Assembly: GCA_001464735.1 (NCBI GenBank)
Contig: LNDU01000059.1
Location: 1-63,808 of the forward strand
Origin: Nitrospira sp. Ga0074138
Lineage (GTDB): Bacteria; Nitrospirota; Nitrospiria; Nitrospirales; Nitrospiraceae
Direction of reading: 5' to 3'
Length of the DNA: 63,808 nucleotides
Shown: in pieces, positions 24,837 to 33,841 of the stretch
Layout: each line of letters begins with the position of its first letter
How positions within the stretch are numbered: position 1 is the first letter of the stretch
Notes under the pieces: generated by a model
Told to the model about the DNA's origin: nothing
Databases searched by the model: none
What the model saw: only the letters and a program-made list of their open reading frames with translations
Made by a program: the position numbers and the translations under genes

Positions 24837-25613
24837 ATGGGAAAGGTCGTTGCGGTTGCAAATCAAAAAGGCGGAGTTGGTAAGACTACTACGGCGATAA
24901 ATCTATCATCTGCCATTGCCCTAGAAGGGAAATCCGTTCTGCTCATCGATATGGACCCACAGGGAAATGCCACGAGTGGTCTCGGCATTGAACATGGATC
25001 CTTAAAGAACACGACGTACAGTTGTCTTGCTAAAATCAGCACCATTCAAGAATCTTCAATGGAAACATCTGTTCCAGGCCTCTCACTTCTGCCGGCCAAT
25101 TCAGATCTTGCAGGAGCTGAGATTGAGCTAGTCAATATTGAAGGCCGCGAAAGTCATCTCAAGTCCATCATTAGCGAAATCAGAGAGACCTATGACTTTA
25201 TTTTTCTAGATTGCCCTCCAGCCCTTGGAATTCTCACCATTAATGCTCTTACCGCTGCGGATTCGGTTCTCATACCAGTCCAATGCGAATATTATGCGAT
25301 GGAAGGTCTGACCAGGCTCATAAGGAGCATCGATCTTGTTCGTCAATCGTTTAACTCGAGCCTAGACCTAGAGGGTATTGTTCTGACGATGTTTGACTCG
25401 CGTAATAGCTTAGCCAGACAGGTAGCCGAACAAGTACGCTCACACTTCACTGATAAGGTGTATCACGCTGTTATCCCCCGCAACGTCTCCCTCGCAGAAG
25501 CTCCGAGTTACGGCCGACCGGGAATCCTGTACAACGTGGCATCAGCCGGCTCACAGTCTTACGTACATTTAGCTAAGGAGTTTATTGCCCATGGAGAAAA
25601 AAGCCCTCGGTAA
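24837..25613 (+). CDS. parA: Chromosome partitioning ATPase ParA (Soj)
   Basis: 258-aa deviant Walker ATPase. The P-loop NQKGGVGKTTTAINL spans residues 9-23 with the signature Lys, then LLIDMDPQGNATSGLG (Walker A'/B region, about 37-52) and FIFLDCPPALGILT (Walker B). ATP-bound dimers bind DNA nonspecifically and pull ParB-parS complexes. The ATG at 24837 has GGTAGGAG before it. A frame opening at 24795 would translate the parS site and is rejected. It overlaps parB by 23 bases. Confidence 0.97.
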   Translation: MGKVVAVANQKGGVGKTTTAINLSSAIALEGKSVLLIDMDPQGNATSGLGIEHGSLKNTTYSCLAKISTIQESSMETSVPGLSLLPANSDLAGAEIELVNIEGRESHLKSIISEIRETYDFIFLDCPPALGILTINALTAADSVLIPVQCEYYAMEGLTRLIRSIDLVRQSFNSSLDLEGIVLTMFDSRNSLARQVAEQVRSHFTDKVYHAVIPRNVSLAEAPSYGRPGILYNVASAGSQSYVHLAKEFIAHGEKSPR

Positions 25614-26439
25614 AGGCCTTGGCGCCCTCCTCCCATCCTCCAAGTTAAGCCAACCTACAGAGGCGACCGATGTCCAGAGGATACGGATCGACACGATTGT
25701 CCCCAATCGCTATCAACCACGACACACCTTCCCACCAGAGGAACTCGCTGAGCTTGCTGCGTCCATTAAGGAGAGCGGAGTGCTTCAGCCGATCATGGTC
25801 CGCCGCAAAGGGGACGGAATCTATGAACTGATTTCCGGAGAGCGCCGATGGCGCGCATCAAAAGAAGCCGGTCTAGAGACCATTCCCGTCATCATTCGCA
25901 ACTGCAGTGATCAAGAGTCACTCTTGCTGGCATTGGTTGAGAATCTCCAACGCGAAGACTTGAATCCCATGGAGACTGCACGAGCCTATTCGCGCATGAT
26001 GAATGAGTTCGGCCTGACGCAAGACGCCATTGCTGCGAAGGTCGGTCGTGATCGTTCTTCCGTGGCAAACTTCGTTCGCCTGATCCATCTTCATCCTGAG
26101 CTCCAGGAGCTCGTCCAGGAAGGCACCCTCACAACGGGCCACGCAAAAGCCCTGCTCAGCCTTTCATCCCCAGAAGACCAGTTAAAGATTGGCAAAATCG
26201 TGGCATCTGGAGCTCTGTCTGTCAGGGAAACAGAAAAACTCGTGGAAGCCTCCGTAGCAGGAAAGAAGCGCCGGAACAAAACACCTCACAGTTCCCCATG
26301 GGTAGAGCTCGAATCCAGATTACAGAAACGGTTAGGCACAAAAGTGACCATTCACCCTCAAAACCAGGGAGGGAAGATCGTCATTCATTATTTTTCCCCT
26401 GCCGAACTTGATGGTGTTGTGGAGACCCTGCTCAGTTAA
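25591..26439 (+). CDS. parB: ParB (Spo0J) DNA-binding CTPase
   Basis: 282-aa ParB. The N-terminal KALGKGLGALLP motif (4-15) that stimulates ParA is followed by the CTP-binding fold with NRYQPRHTF and ISGERRWRASKEAG (the arginine patch, about 80-93), then the helix-turn-helix with TQDAIAAKVGRDRSSVANFV that reads parS, and a C-terminal dimerisation domain. The start is the ATG at 25591, inside parA, with AAGGAG about 10 bases ahead. Together with two parS sites this is a complete ParABS system. Confidence 0.97.
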   Translation: MEKKALGKGLGALLPSSKLSQPTEATDVQRIRIDTIVPNRYQPRHTFPPEELAELAASIKESGVLQPIMVRRKGDGIYELISGERRWRASKEAGLETIPVIIRNCSDQESLLLALVENLQREDLNPMETARAYSRMMNEFGLTQDAIAAKVGRDRSSVANFVRLIHLHPELQELVQEGTLTTGHAKALLSLSSPEDQLKIGKIVASGALSVRETEKLVEASVAGKKRRNKTPHSSPWVELESRLQKRLGTKVTIHPQNQGGKIVIHYFSPAELDGVVETLLS

Positions 26440-26609
26440 CTTTCATCATGCCTTGATACCCCGACCCACCTCAAAAACCGTTCTCATTGCGTTTTCACCC
26501 AGATGGCCGCTAAATATCTCGGTGGAACCGACCGATATATCACTAAACGATAAGGATTCCGCCCTTCAGTCGGATTCCCCTAGCCCAAATCGTGAGAGGA
26601 GGCGAGCGT

Positions 26610-27104
26610 ATGTGGAAGGACAAACAAGACGGTAGGCGTTCCGACGAGGTCGATATTGAAGGCAATGGATCGAGCCTTGAAGCTATGCGCCACGAACCCG
26701 GCCAAGATGTCAGCGCGTTCGTCGGCAAAGGGGTCGTGTTCAAGGGCACGATCACCTATAACGGAACCGTTCGGATTGATGGGACTCTTGAGGGAGAAAT
26801 CCACACCGATGGCATCCTCCTGGTAGGCGAAGAAGCCGTCATCACGGCGAAAGTGACGGCCGGCACAATCGTCTGTAAGGGAAAAATTACAGGGGATATT
26901 CACGCCCGAGACAAGATGAAGCTGCGAGCACCTGCGGTCATCAATGGTGGCGTCACCACCCCCATGCTGTCCATGGAAGAAGGCGTCCTCTTCAACGGCA
27001 CCCTAGAGATGGAACACGTTGCTTCCACATCCCAACGTGACACCACACATCTCCATGCGGTTGGAACATCGAACGAACCAGCCATCCGGAGGGTTCCAGC
27101 GTAG
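26610..27104 (+). CDS. Bactofilin (first of two)
   Basis: 164-aa bactofilin, a nucleotide-free cytoskeletal polymer. After a 40-residue charged N-terminus, the beta-helix core runs about residues 42-130 with short repeating turns: GKGVVFKGTITYNGTVRIDG, GTLEGEIHTDG, LLVGEEAVITAKV, CKGKITGDIHARDKMKL. The disordered C-terminus ends IRRVPA. The ATG at 26610 follows GAGGAGG. It lies 170 bases after parB and 132 bases before a second bactofilin. In Myxococcus bactofilins anchor ParABS complexes, so a link to chromosome segregation is plausible here. Confidence 0.93.
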   Translation: MWKDKQDGRRSDEVDIEGNGSSLEAMRHEPGQDVSAFVGKGVVFKGTITYNGTVRIDGTLEGEIHTDGILLVGEEAVITAKVTAGTIVCKGKITGDIHARDKMKLRAPAVINGGVTTPMLSMEEGVLFNGTLEMEHVASTSQRDTTHLHAVGTSNEPAIRRVPA

Positions 27105-27236
27105 AGCATGTGATACACTAGACGACACAGGGAGGGGAGGCTCTTTCTCACCGAATCAGCCCCTCTCTACTGTCCAATCCCACTCAAGTAAGGACGGCGC
27201 CTCCTCGGTGTTTGTCACAAGGAGCAAAGACAACTG

Positions 27237-27683
27237 ATGTGGGCTCTCGGCGACAAAAGCTCTCAGGATACCAGCGACAGCGATAATTTTACCTTCCTCG
27301 GGAAGGGAGTCGATTTCAAGGGTGTTCTCAACTTTGACGGGACCATCCGCATCGACGGCCGCGTTGAAGGAGAAGTTCACACTACCGGGACTCTCATTAT
27401 CGGAGAGCAGGCGGTTATCAAAGGCATTCTTTCCGCCGGCACCCTCATGACCAGCGGCAAAGTCAACGGCACGGTCACAGCCACAGCTAAAATTCAAATC
27501 CTTAAGCCTGGGGTACTCATCGGCGACATTCGTACACCGGGCATTTCGATCGAAGATGGCGCCCACTTCCATGGCATGTGTGATATGGGAGCTCATAAAT
27601 GGGTCGATGACGGCCAACCGTCACCCAAGAACGTTCATGATTTCGCCTCCCATCGAGGCAAAACTCGCGTAGTAGACCTCTAG
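27237..27683 (+). CDS. Bactofilin (second of two)
   Basis: 148-aa bactofilin with short N- and C-terminal tails. The core repeats the same beta-helix phrase as its neighbour: GKGVDFKGVLNFDGTIRIDG, RVEGEVHTTGTLIIGEQAVI, TSGKVNGTVTATAKIQIL, GDIRTPGISIEDGAHFHG. The two proteins are clearly paralogues from tandem duplication but have diverged in the tails. This one carries a Lys/Arg C-terminus (ASHRGKTRVVDL). AAGGAGC lies before the ATG. The two probably copolymerise. Confidence 0.93.
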   Translation: MWALGDKSSQDTSDSDNFTFLGKGVDFKGVLNFDGTIRIDGRVEGEVHTTGTLIIGEQAVIKGILSAGTLMTSGKVNGTVTATAKIQILKPGVLIGDIRTPGISIEDGAHFHGMCDMGAHKWVDDGQPSPKNVHDFASHRGKTRVVDL

Positions 27684-27719
27684 CCCTTTACCGACTCCTC
27701 CCGGTACAATGCCGGTCCA

Positions 27720-28802
27720 ATGACTCGCCCAACCGTCCTTCTCGGTATGAGCGGTGGAGTTGACAGCTCTGTCGCAGCAGCATTGCTCGTTCACCAAGGC
27801 TACGAGGTGCAGGGCATTACACTCCAGGTATGGGAACACGAGGACGAAACCGTCGCAACATCAAAAAAGTGGCAAGAACGAAGCTGCTGCAAGGTCGGCA
27901 TCGCCAAGCATGTCGCCAAACTTCTCAACATCTCTCACGAAATCATCGATACCCGCGACACCTTTCAGAAAGGAGTGATTGACGATTTTCTTCACGGCTA
28001 TACGACTGGCACCACGCCCAATCCCTGTGTCCGCTGTAACGAGAGAGTGAAGCTTCGGAGCCTCATGGATCTCGCCGCCGCACGCAAGGTCGATTACATC
28101 GCGACAGGCCATTACGCTCGTCTCCAAAACCATCAGGGCATTCCGGTCCTGGCGCGGGCCACCGATGATCGCAAGGATCAAACCTACTTTCTCTACCGCC
28201 TTAACCCTCACTGGCTGTCCAAACTCCTCTTCCCCCTGGGCAATTTGAGAAAACCTGACGTGTGGAGAGAGGCGGAGGCCTTGGGGCTCCCAGCCGACGA
28301 GCTGAAGGAAAGTCAGGAGATCTGCTTTGTCACCCAAGGAGACTACCGTACGTTTATCGAGAAGGAGCTTCCCGAGGCCAAAAAACCAGGCCTCTTTATC
28401 AATGAGACGGGGCAGCCCCTGGGCCAACACGACGGAATTGCATTCTACACACCTGGCCAACGCCGAGGCCTTGGTATTGCCACCGGACAACGGCTCTATG
28501 TTCAACAGGTACGGCCAGCAACCAATACCGTCGTGCTCGGCCCAGAGGAATCTCTACGCAGACACGAGTGCACGGTGAGCGACCTCAACCTGTTTACGCC
28601 CCAGTTACTGGAGAGATCCGCTGAAGTTCAGGTCAAAGTCCGCTACGCGACACCCCCAACACCCGCCACTCTGTCGCCATTGAACTCCTCAAGCCTCCGC
28701 ATTCAGTTCCAGGTGCCCCAACGGGCACTCAGTCCTGGCCAATCCGCCGTCTTCTATGAAGGTGACCGTGTCCTTGGAGGTGGAATTATTCAACCGTTCT
28801 AA
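27720..28802 (+). CDS. mnmA: tRNA-specific 2-thiouridylase MnmA
   Basis: 360-aa enzyme that thiolates U34 of tRNA-Glu, Gln and Lys. PP-loop LLGMSGGVDSSVAAALL (about 7-23) binds ATP. Catalytic cysteines are Cys103 in NPCVRCN and Cys202 in QEICFV, which form the transfer disulfide. KDQTYFLYRL and GQRRGLGIATGQRLYV are also family marks. It acts on the same nucleotide as MnmE-MnmG in this cluster, and the two tRNAs Glu(TTC) and Lys in the window are related substrates (the Lys one has anticodon CTT and is not expected to be modified). Confidence 0.96.
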   Translation: MTRPTVLLGMSGGVDSSVAAALLVHQGYEVQGITLQVWEHEDETVATSKKWQERSCCKVGIAKHVAKLLNISHEIIDTRDTFQKGVIDDFLHGYTTGTTPNPCVRCNERVKLRSLMDLAAARKVDYIATGHYARLQNHQGIPVLARATDDRKDQTYFLYRLNPHWLSKLLFPLGNLRKPDVWREAEALGLPADELKESQEICFVTQGDYRTFIEKELPEAKKPGLFINETGQPLGQHDGIAFYTPGQRRGLGIATGQRLYVQQVRPATNTVVLGPEESLRRHECTVSDLNLFTPQLLERSAEVQVKVRYATPPTPATLSPLNSSSLRIQFQVPQRALSPGQSAVFYEGDRVLGGGIIQPF

Positions 28803-28945
28803 CCCCACACGATCGCTCGCTTCTTCTTGACTTGTCCTGTAATCTTCCTATAGCCTTCGCAGCGAAGGGTGCAGAACAAGAGTCCCTCTATTCGAGGGAC
28901 ATGGCCAGTCGAGGTCCATACTCATCACATTCTTTTGAGGTTCTG

Positions 28946-29230
28946 ATGTTCGGTTCATTTGGGTGGATGGAATTACTGCTGATCTTGATCATTGTCTTGA
29001 TTATTTTCGGCGCAGGTAAACTTCCCCAATTGGGAGAAGGCCTCGGTAAGGCCATCAAAGGTTTCAAAAAGTCTGTGCATGAGGCCGATGCGATTGACAT
29101 CACACCGGCCGAACAGTCCCAGCAGGGCCAGCCGCAGGCAACTGCGTCAAATCAAGTCGGTGCCCAATCAGAAGCCTCACCATCGACCGCTCCCCAATCG
29201 ACACAACCAAGCCAGGTAAAACAAGGGTAA
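28946..29230 (+). CDS. tatA: Twin-arginine translocase TatA-like subunit
   Basis: 94-aa TatA. One N-terminal TM (MFGSFGWMELLLILIIVLII) precedes the FGAGKLPQLGEGLGKAIKGF amphipathic helix and a Gln/Ser-rich tail. It forms the Tat pore with TatC, exporting folded proteins such as NxrA. The start ATG 28946 is chosen because the FGSFGW motif begins the family; the upstream 38 residues to 28832 look non-coding. tatC is not adjacent. Confidence 0.93.
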   Translation: MFGSFGWMELLLILIIVLIIFGAGKLPQLGEGLGKAIKGFKKSVHEADAIDITPAEQSQQGQPQATASNQVGAQSEASPSTAPQSTQPSQVKQG

Positions 29231-29299
29231 GCGGCCTGAGTGGCTGGACGACTGGACAGCGAGAGATTAATGGCATTACCTTTTCTCGTACCGTGACTC

Positions 29300-29599
29300 A
29301 TGTTTGGATTGGGAGCCAGCGAGATCTTAATCATTCTGGTGATCGCCTTTCTCCTCTTTGGTCCCAAACAACTCCCTGAAGTCGGACGCCAGGTCGGCAA
29401 GGCCATTAAGGGCTTTAAAGATACGGCTGAGGACCTTCGCAAGTCGGTAGAGCCAGAACTGAACATGATTCAGCAAGAAGTCAAAATGGTCGAACAAGAC
29501 CTTCACGCTTCAATAAAAGAAGCCGAAGACGAAATTACAGCTGCAGGGACACCTCCGGAGGACGGCCCTGCACCCATGAGCAAGTTGGGTCAGATATAA
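29300..29599 (+). CDS. Second TatA/TatB-like subunit
   Basis: 99-aa relative of TatA/TatB: TM MFGLGASEILIILVIAFLLF, then GPKQLPEVGRQVGKAIKGFK amphipathic helix, and a longer charged helix (LRKSVEPELNMIQQEVKMVEQD). The FGPKQLPEVGR phrase and longer helix resemble TatB-like forms. It begins 70 bases after tatA. The two may supply TatA and TatB roles for a TatC encoded elsewhere. Confidence 0.9.
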   Translation: MFGLGASEILIILVIAFLLFGPKQLPEVGRQVGKAIKGFKDTAEDLRKSVEPELNMIQQEVKMVEQDLHASIKEAEDEITAAGTPPEDGPAPMSKLGQI

Positions 29600-29718
29600 A
29601 ATACCCACACATCATCAATGCAGTGATTTCACGAAGAGGACACGGGCTAGAGAGACTCCTCTATTTTCCCCCTCCTGCTGAAGGACCTGCGCGAGTCAAC
29701 TCAATTCTTTTCCAGAGT

Positions 29719-31431
29719 ATGAATACCCTGAAAACGACTCCTGAGCCACGACAGGGACAGTGGCAGACAGTTCTCCACACGGCGACGATAGCAGCGGTTG
29801 GGCTCATTGCTTTTTGCAGTCCAGCCCAAAGCGCCTTCGAATTACCACCAGGCGAAAAGATCACCAATCCGATCGTGATCGGTCGCGGGATCCCACAAAA
29901 AGAAGCCTACGAACCATTTGACCCAAAAACTGGTAGAAACTTTGACCTTCGCAACCTCTGGATCCGCGCCGATCTTCGGGTACGGCCTGAATACCGCAAC
30001 AACGTCTGTTTTGGCGGCGGAATCGGAGCGGCTGGACAATGCAATGCGCCCGGCATTGCGCCAAACAACCTCCTCGGTAAAGCAAATGATCAATTCGTCC
30101 AGCAGATGACCCGACTGGGTATCGGCTACGACCTGTCCCCGGATGTCAATTTTTACCTTGAACTGATTGATTCTCGTACTTGGGGTGGAAACGGCACACC
30201 GGTCGGCGCCGGAGGCGCGGGGAATAATGGAGACCCCATTATCCATACATGCGGGTCTACGCCAAGCCAGGGAGGAAGACCCGTCTGCTCGCTTGGTGTT
30301 CGGGCCGGCTACATGTTGATCCGAAACTTCGCCGGCGTACAGGGGTTAGGGCTGAAGGCCGGCCGGCAATATGTCGTGTTCGGCGACCAGAGCCTGTTCG
30401 GCCACTTCGATTGGGCCAACACAGGATTCTCGTTTGACGGCATCATGGTGCAGTACAGCCACAGCATCATGGATACCCATGCTGGCTGGTTTCGGACTGC
30501 AGAAACAGATCTCTTACAAGGGGCCCCCCTCGGGAGTGGAAACCCGAACATCGGAGGAACAGGTCAGGCGAGAAACGCCTCTGGTGATGCCGATTTGTTC
30601 ATTTTTTACAATCAAATCAAGGCTGTCCCAGGGTTCCTCATTGAACCCTTCTATGTCTATTACAAGAATAACCTCGGGGGAGGAGACATTTCTTCCCAAG
30701 GCCTGGGCACTCCGAAGCACGGGAATCAAACCCGCCATACCGTCGGGGGACGGGTGGCCATGAAGAAGGGCTATGTCGACGCCTCCAGTGAAGTGGTCTA
30801 TCAGTTCGGTCAGATGGGCGACACCGCTGCCAGTGCGAGCGCCCTCTGTGGTGACCCTGGAGGAGAGGGGAAATGTCTCCACATCAATGCGTGGGCGACG
30901 AGAAACTGGATCGGATATACCGCCTTCAACTTGCCAGGCAAACCTCGAATCGCCTTCAATTTCGACTATGCCTCTGGAGACGGCCGATCGAATTGTACCC
31001 TCAACGCTGCCTATGGTGATTGTAAGACCGCCAACACCTTCGAGAACTTCTTCCCGACGAATCACATTCACATGGGATACATGGATGTCATAGCTTGGAA
31101 AAATGTGATGAGCTTCTCAGGTAACTTCCAAGCACGGCCAACCACGAACGACCATATCGAACTCTGGTACACGAACATCCACCTGGCGAACGCTCGTGAT
31201 AATTGGTACCGGGCAAGCCAAGGAGTTTACGTGTTCTCACAACCCGACAACACGGAAACTCATATCGGTGACGAAGTCGATGTCGTCTGGACCCATTTCT
31301 TCATGAATGGCATAGTCGCCTTTCAAGGCGGCTATGGTCATCTGTTCCCTGGTCCGTATATTTCACGAAATTTGGGGGCCCGGGCCGTCGGGCAAGATTG
31401 GGCCTACGCCCAGCTCTGGATCAACTTCTAG
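29719..31431 (+). CDS. Outer-membrane porin with alginate-export-type barrel
   Basis: 570-aa secreted beta-barrel protein. A signal peptide (TATIAAVGLIAFCSPAQSAF) ends near residue 38. The mature chain has the aromatic-ended alternating strands of an outer-membrane barrel, such as DVNFYLELIDSRTWG, IEPFYVYYKNNLGG and YVDASSEVVYQFGQMG, and ends AYAQLWINF with terminal Phe, the barrel sorting signal. The architecture is that of the alginate-export family (AlgE-like). Substrate unknown. Cysteines in loops (CFGGG, CGSTPSQGGRPVCSLG) may form disulfides. I take the ATG at 29719; no strong ribosome site is present. Confidence 0.8.
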   Translation: MNTLKTTPEPRQGQWQTVLHTATIAAVGLIAFCSPAQSAFELPPGEKITNPIVIGRGIPQKEAYEPFDPKTGRNFDLRNLWIRADLRVRPEYRNNVCFGGGIGAAGQCNAPGIAPNNLLGKANDQFVQQMTRLGIGYDLSPDVNFYLELIDSRTWGGNGTPVGAGGAGNNGDPIIHTCGSTPSQGGRPVCSLGVRAGYMLIRNFAGVQGLGLKAGRQYVVFGDQSLFGHFDWANTGFSFDGIMVQYSHSIMDTHAGWFRTAETDLLQGAPLGSGNPNIGGTGQARNASGDADLFIFYNQIKAVPGFLIEPFYVYYKNNLGGGDISSQGLGTPKHGNQTRHTVGGRVAMKKGYVDASSEVVYQFGQMGDTAASASALCGDPGGEGKCLHINAWATRNWIGYTAFNLPGKPRIAFNFDYASGDGRSNCTLNAAYGDCKTANTFENFFPTNHIHMGYMDVIAWKNVMSFSGNFQARPTTNDHIELWYTNIHLANARDNWYRASQGVYVFSQPDNTETHIGDEVDVVWTHFFMNGIVAFQGGYGHLFPGPYISRNLGARAVGQDWAYAQLWINF

Positions 31432-31505
31432 GTCAGCCGCTGGTCGCAGTGACCGACTCCACCGAGAACCTCCCTCGAACTCTCTCGATCCCCGTCTATC
31501 TCTCG

Positions 31506-32123
31506 CTATTGCAAATGACCCACTTTCGCAAACCGCTCTTGCAGCTCGCCGTAGGTCTGCGTCACGGGAAACTGAGGGAATTCTTTTGGTAGATGCTCGG
31601 GAGGGCAAAAGAACAATCCGGCGTGAGCTTCATCCAGCATGGCCGTATCGTTGTACGAGTCACCTGCGGCCATCGTATAAAAGTTCAGCGATTTCAACGC
31701 AGCCACAGCATGCTTCTTTGGATCCTGCATTCTCATGTGGTAGTTCACGATGCGGCCACTCCCATCGATCTCTAGCTGATTGCAAAAGAGAGTTGGGAAG
31801 CCAAGCTGTCGCATGAGTGGCTGGGCGAACTGATAGAAGGTGTCCGACAGAATAATGACTTGGCAACGCTCCCGCAGCCATGCGAGGAACTCAGTCGCCC
31901 CGTCTAACGGCCCCATCTTTTCAATCACATCTTGAATGTCACTGATCTTCAACGCGTGCCGATCGAGAATGTTCAACCGCTGTCTCATGAGCTTGTCGTA
32001 ATCGGGCATCTCGCGAGTTGTAATCTTTAAATCGTCAATGCCGGTCTTCAGCGCGACATTAATCCAGATCTCCGGCACGAGCACGCCTTCCAAGTCTAAA
32101 CACACCACGACAGACTTCTGCAT
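31506..32123 (-). CDS. thrH: ThrH: phosphoserine phosphatase / homoserine phosphotransferase
   Basis: 205-aa HAD-superfamily protein. The first motif is VVCLDLEGVLVPEIW, with DxE in place of DxD, typical of ThrH. IILSDTFYQFAQPLMRQLG carries motif II, and AAGDSYNDTAMLDEAHAG the Mg-binding motif. It can dephosphorylate phosphoserine for serine synthesis and move the phosphate to homoserine. The ATG at 32123 has AGGAGAGG upstream; the earlier ATG at 32141 is less likely. It is convergent with the porin gene. Confidence 0.93.
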   Translation of the reverse strand: MQKSVVVCLDLEGVLVPEIWINVALKTGIDDLKITTREMPDYDKLMRQRLNILDRHALKISDIQDVIEKMGPLDGATEFLAWLRERCQVIILSDTFYQFAQPLMRQLGFPTLFCNQLEIDGSGRIVNYHMRMQDPKKHAVAALKSLNFYTMAAGDSYNDTAMLDEAHAGLFFCPPEHLPKEFPQFPVTQTYGELQERFAKVGHLQ

Positions 32124-32169
32124 ACAACCTCTCCTCTTCATTCACGCTGCATAATGCTGATCTCAGCTC

Positions 32170-32973
32170 TTATTCAATAGAATCTTGGCCGCTTCTAGAC
32201 ATCGATTGGCTTAAGAAACGCCACGTCTTGTCCAGTGCACGATCGAGTAACTCGACGCCCTTCCACGTGTGCTGATTCTCTTGCTCATGACCGTTCGCCC
32301 AATCGAGAGCTACCGGGAGTGGGATCAACCTTGTCGGAGCCTTCCTCAGCTCTTGCCATAGCAGCCCCAATACCGTGCTGACCAGTATAGGCGCTGAAAT
32401 TGGGTCCACACGATTATTGATCAGGTCATCACAGCGCTCGGGAGGCGAGCGCACCAACAGCTCGCGACATGCCGCTGGACGTGCCTCATAGATCGTACAG
32501 ACCTCTTCTTCAAGGAAGGGGCAAGGCAGTCGCAGAGCATAGTACTCGCGATTCACCACTTCCAGTGCCTCGTCGTTCGGCTGTTCCAGTGAATTACAGA
32601 GTTCTGAGAGTCGTTGCCAGAGACCCTGTGACAGCAGCCGAGATTTCGTTTCCGCGAATCGTGCTGCAATGCGCCCCTGTTGCTCAGTCGAACACGAGCG
32701 GACCCAATCATCTAACGCGAATGCTTCCGGGGCCGACAGGGGGACTAACATTCGACAGCAAGCCGCACATCCCTTGTGGCACGAAGGCGGTTGACCCGCA
32801 TCAACAGAACGCGCCACTTCCAGTGCTTGGGCTTCTTCCCCCAAACGTCGTATCAACGGAACGATGGCAGTGACCGGCACAAATCCAGTCGGCACCTCCA
32901 CAGCCGTAGTAATCTGACCGGCAGAGGTGTTGAGTGCGATCTCGAAGTGCTCGGTTATGGGGGGGGGCATCAT
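32170..32973 (-). CDS. YkgJ-family cysteine-cluster protein
   Basis: 267-aa protein with a YkgJ-type metal-binding cysteine cluster. CHKGCAACCRMLVPLSAPEA (about 85-104) and LPCPFLEEEVCTIYEARPAA followed by CREL supply conserved Cys that bind Zn or an Fe-S cluster. Function of the family is unknown. A longer frame opens at GTG 33042; I prefer the tandem ATG at 32973/32970. The gap upstream (32974-33451) is 478 bases and holds no gene I can support; it contains the divergent promoters. Confidence 0.8.
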   Translation of the reverse strand: MMPPPITEHFEIALNTSAGQITTAVEVPTGFVPVTAIVPLIRRLGEEAQALEVARSVDAGQPPSCHKGCAACCRMLVPLSAPEAFALDDWVRSCSTEQQGRIAARFAETKSRLLSQGLWQRLSELCNSLEQPNDEALEVVNREYYALRLPCPFLEEEVCTIYEARPAACRELLVRSPPERCDDLINNRVDPISAPILVSTVLGLLWQELRKAPTRLIPLPVALDWANGHEQENQHTWKGVELLDRALDKTWRFLSQSMSRSGQDSIE

Positions 32974-33451
32974 CTCGACGGGCTCGGAATGGTTAATTGG
33001 AGGTTCCCTTGATATCAGAGAGAAACTAATATGCCGGCGCACGATGAATCAAGAGCCGTATTTCTAACAAGAGGGCACAGATCCGCATGTCGTCTTTGAC
33101 CTCCGACGGCGCACCCATCGCGCTGTTCATCTTTCCACTCCAGCTCAGGCAGGTCCTACTGGCTCCTTTACCCTAGCCCAAATGGACTCCAAGATAAGGC
33201 CATCTTTGGGCTTGTGTGTCTTAAGAAAAGGCGTAGAGTTTATCGTGCGCGGGTACACCGACCCTGCCGAACGTGAGATAGCCAACGAGATGTCGTCGCT
33301 CATAGCGGGTCAGCGAGGTGTACCCCCGCTTAATCACCGCCGGTCACTTTTGGCCCCCACCCAATGATCCACACCAATAACCACCTGGCATTCTCCCATC
33401 AATAAGCTCGGTCGATCTTGCTCCTTCCTTCAGGAAGCTTGATAATGATGC

Positions 33452-33838
33452 ATGGAACAGCCTATCGCGTTTTCTGGCCATGTCATTGGTCTACTCAAAG
33501 AGTACATGCGGGACCTTGTAGATCAGGCAATGCAAGAGCAACAATCCCAAGAACAGTTTGGCTTTACTCCCCTTCCGTATCGTCCCGATCAGGCCATTTC
33601 TGATCTCCTCGCTCTACTGGATGATCGCATCGAATCGGAAGGCATCCAAGTAGGCTTACCCGAATGCTTTCTCCATAACATGTGGACTGTCTGTAACGAA
33701 GCCATTGAATCGATCTCTAATCGCATCTGGCTAGAAGGAAACCTCGATGGTCGAAGCATGACCAAAGCTCAAACAAGGGAGCTGACCTATCAGGCCCTGA
33801 TTAAGTTTATAGACTCTCGTTCGCGAGAAAGGAGCTGA
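33452..33838 (+). CDS. Hypothetical helical protein
   Basis: 128-aa soluble, mostly helical protein I do not recognise. It has a hydrophobic-acidic pattern (AISDLLALLDDRIESEGIQV, CNEAIESISNRIWLEGNLDG) and a basic C-terminus (DSRSRERS). It ends 3 bases before the PQQ dehydrogenase gene on the same strand, so they are probably co-transcribed. Confidence 0.65.
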   Translation: MEQPIAFSGHVIGLLKEYMRDLVDQAMQEQQSQEQFGFTPLPYRPDQAISDLLALLDDRIESEGIQVGLPECFLHNMWTVCNEAIESISNRIWLEGNLDGRSMTKAQTRELTYQALIKFIDSRSRERS

Positions 33839-33841
33839 TCA

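Noticed and set aside
24795..24837. Longer ParA start reading MVFHVEQ
   Set aside because: These residues come from the parS palindrome. The ATG at 24837 has a good ribosome site and begins the family sequence.
28832..28945. 38 extra residues before TatA
   Set aside because: TatA starts at MFGSFGW with its TM helix directly after. The upstream residues do not fit any signal or domain.
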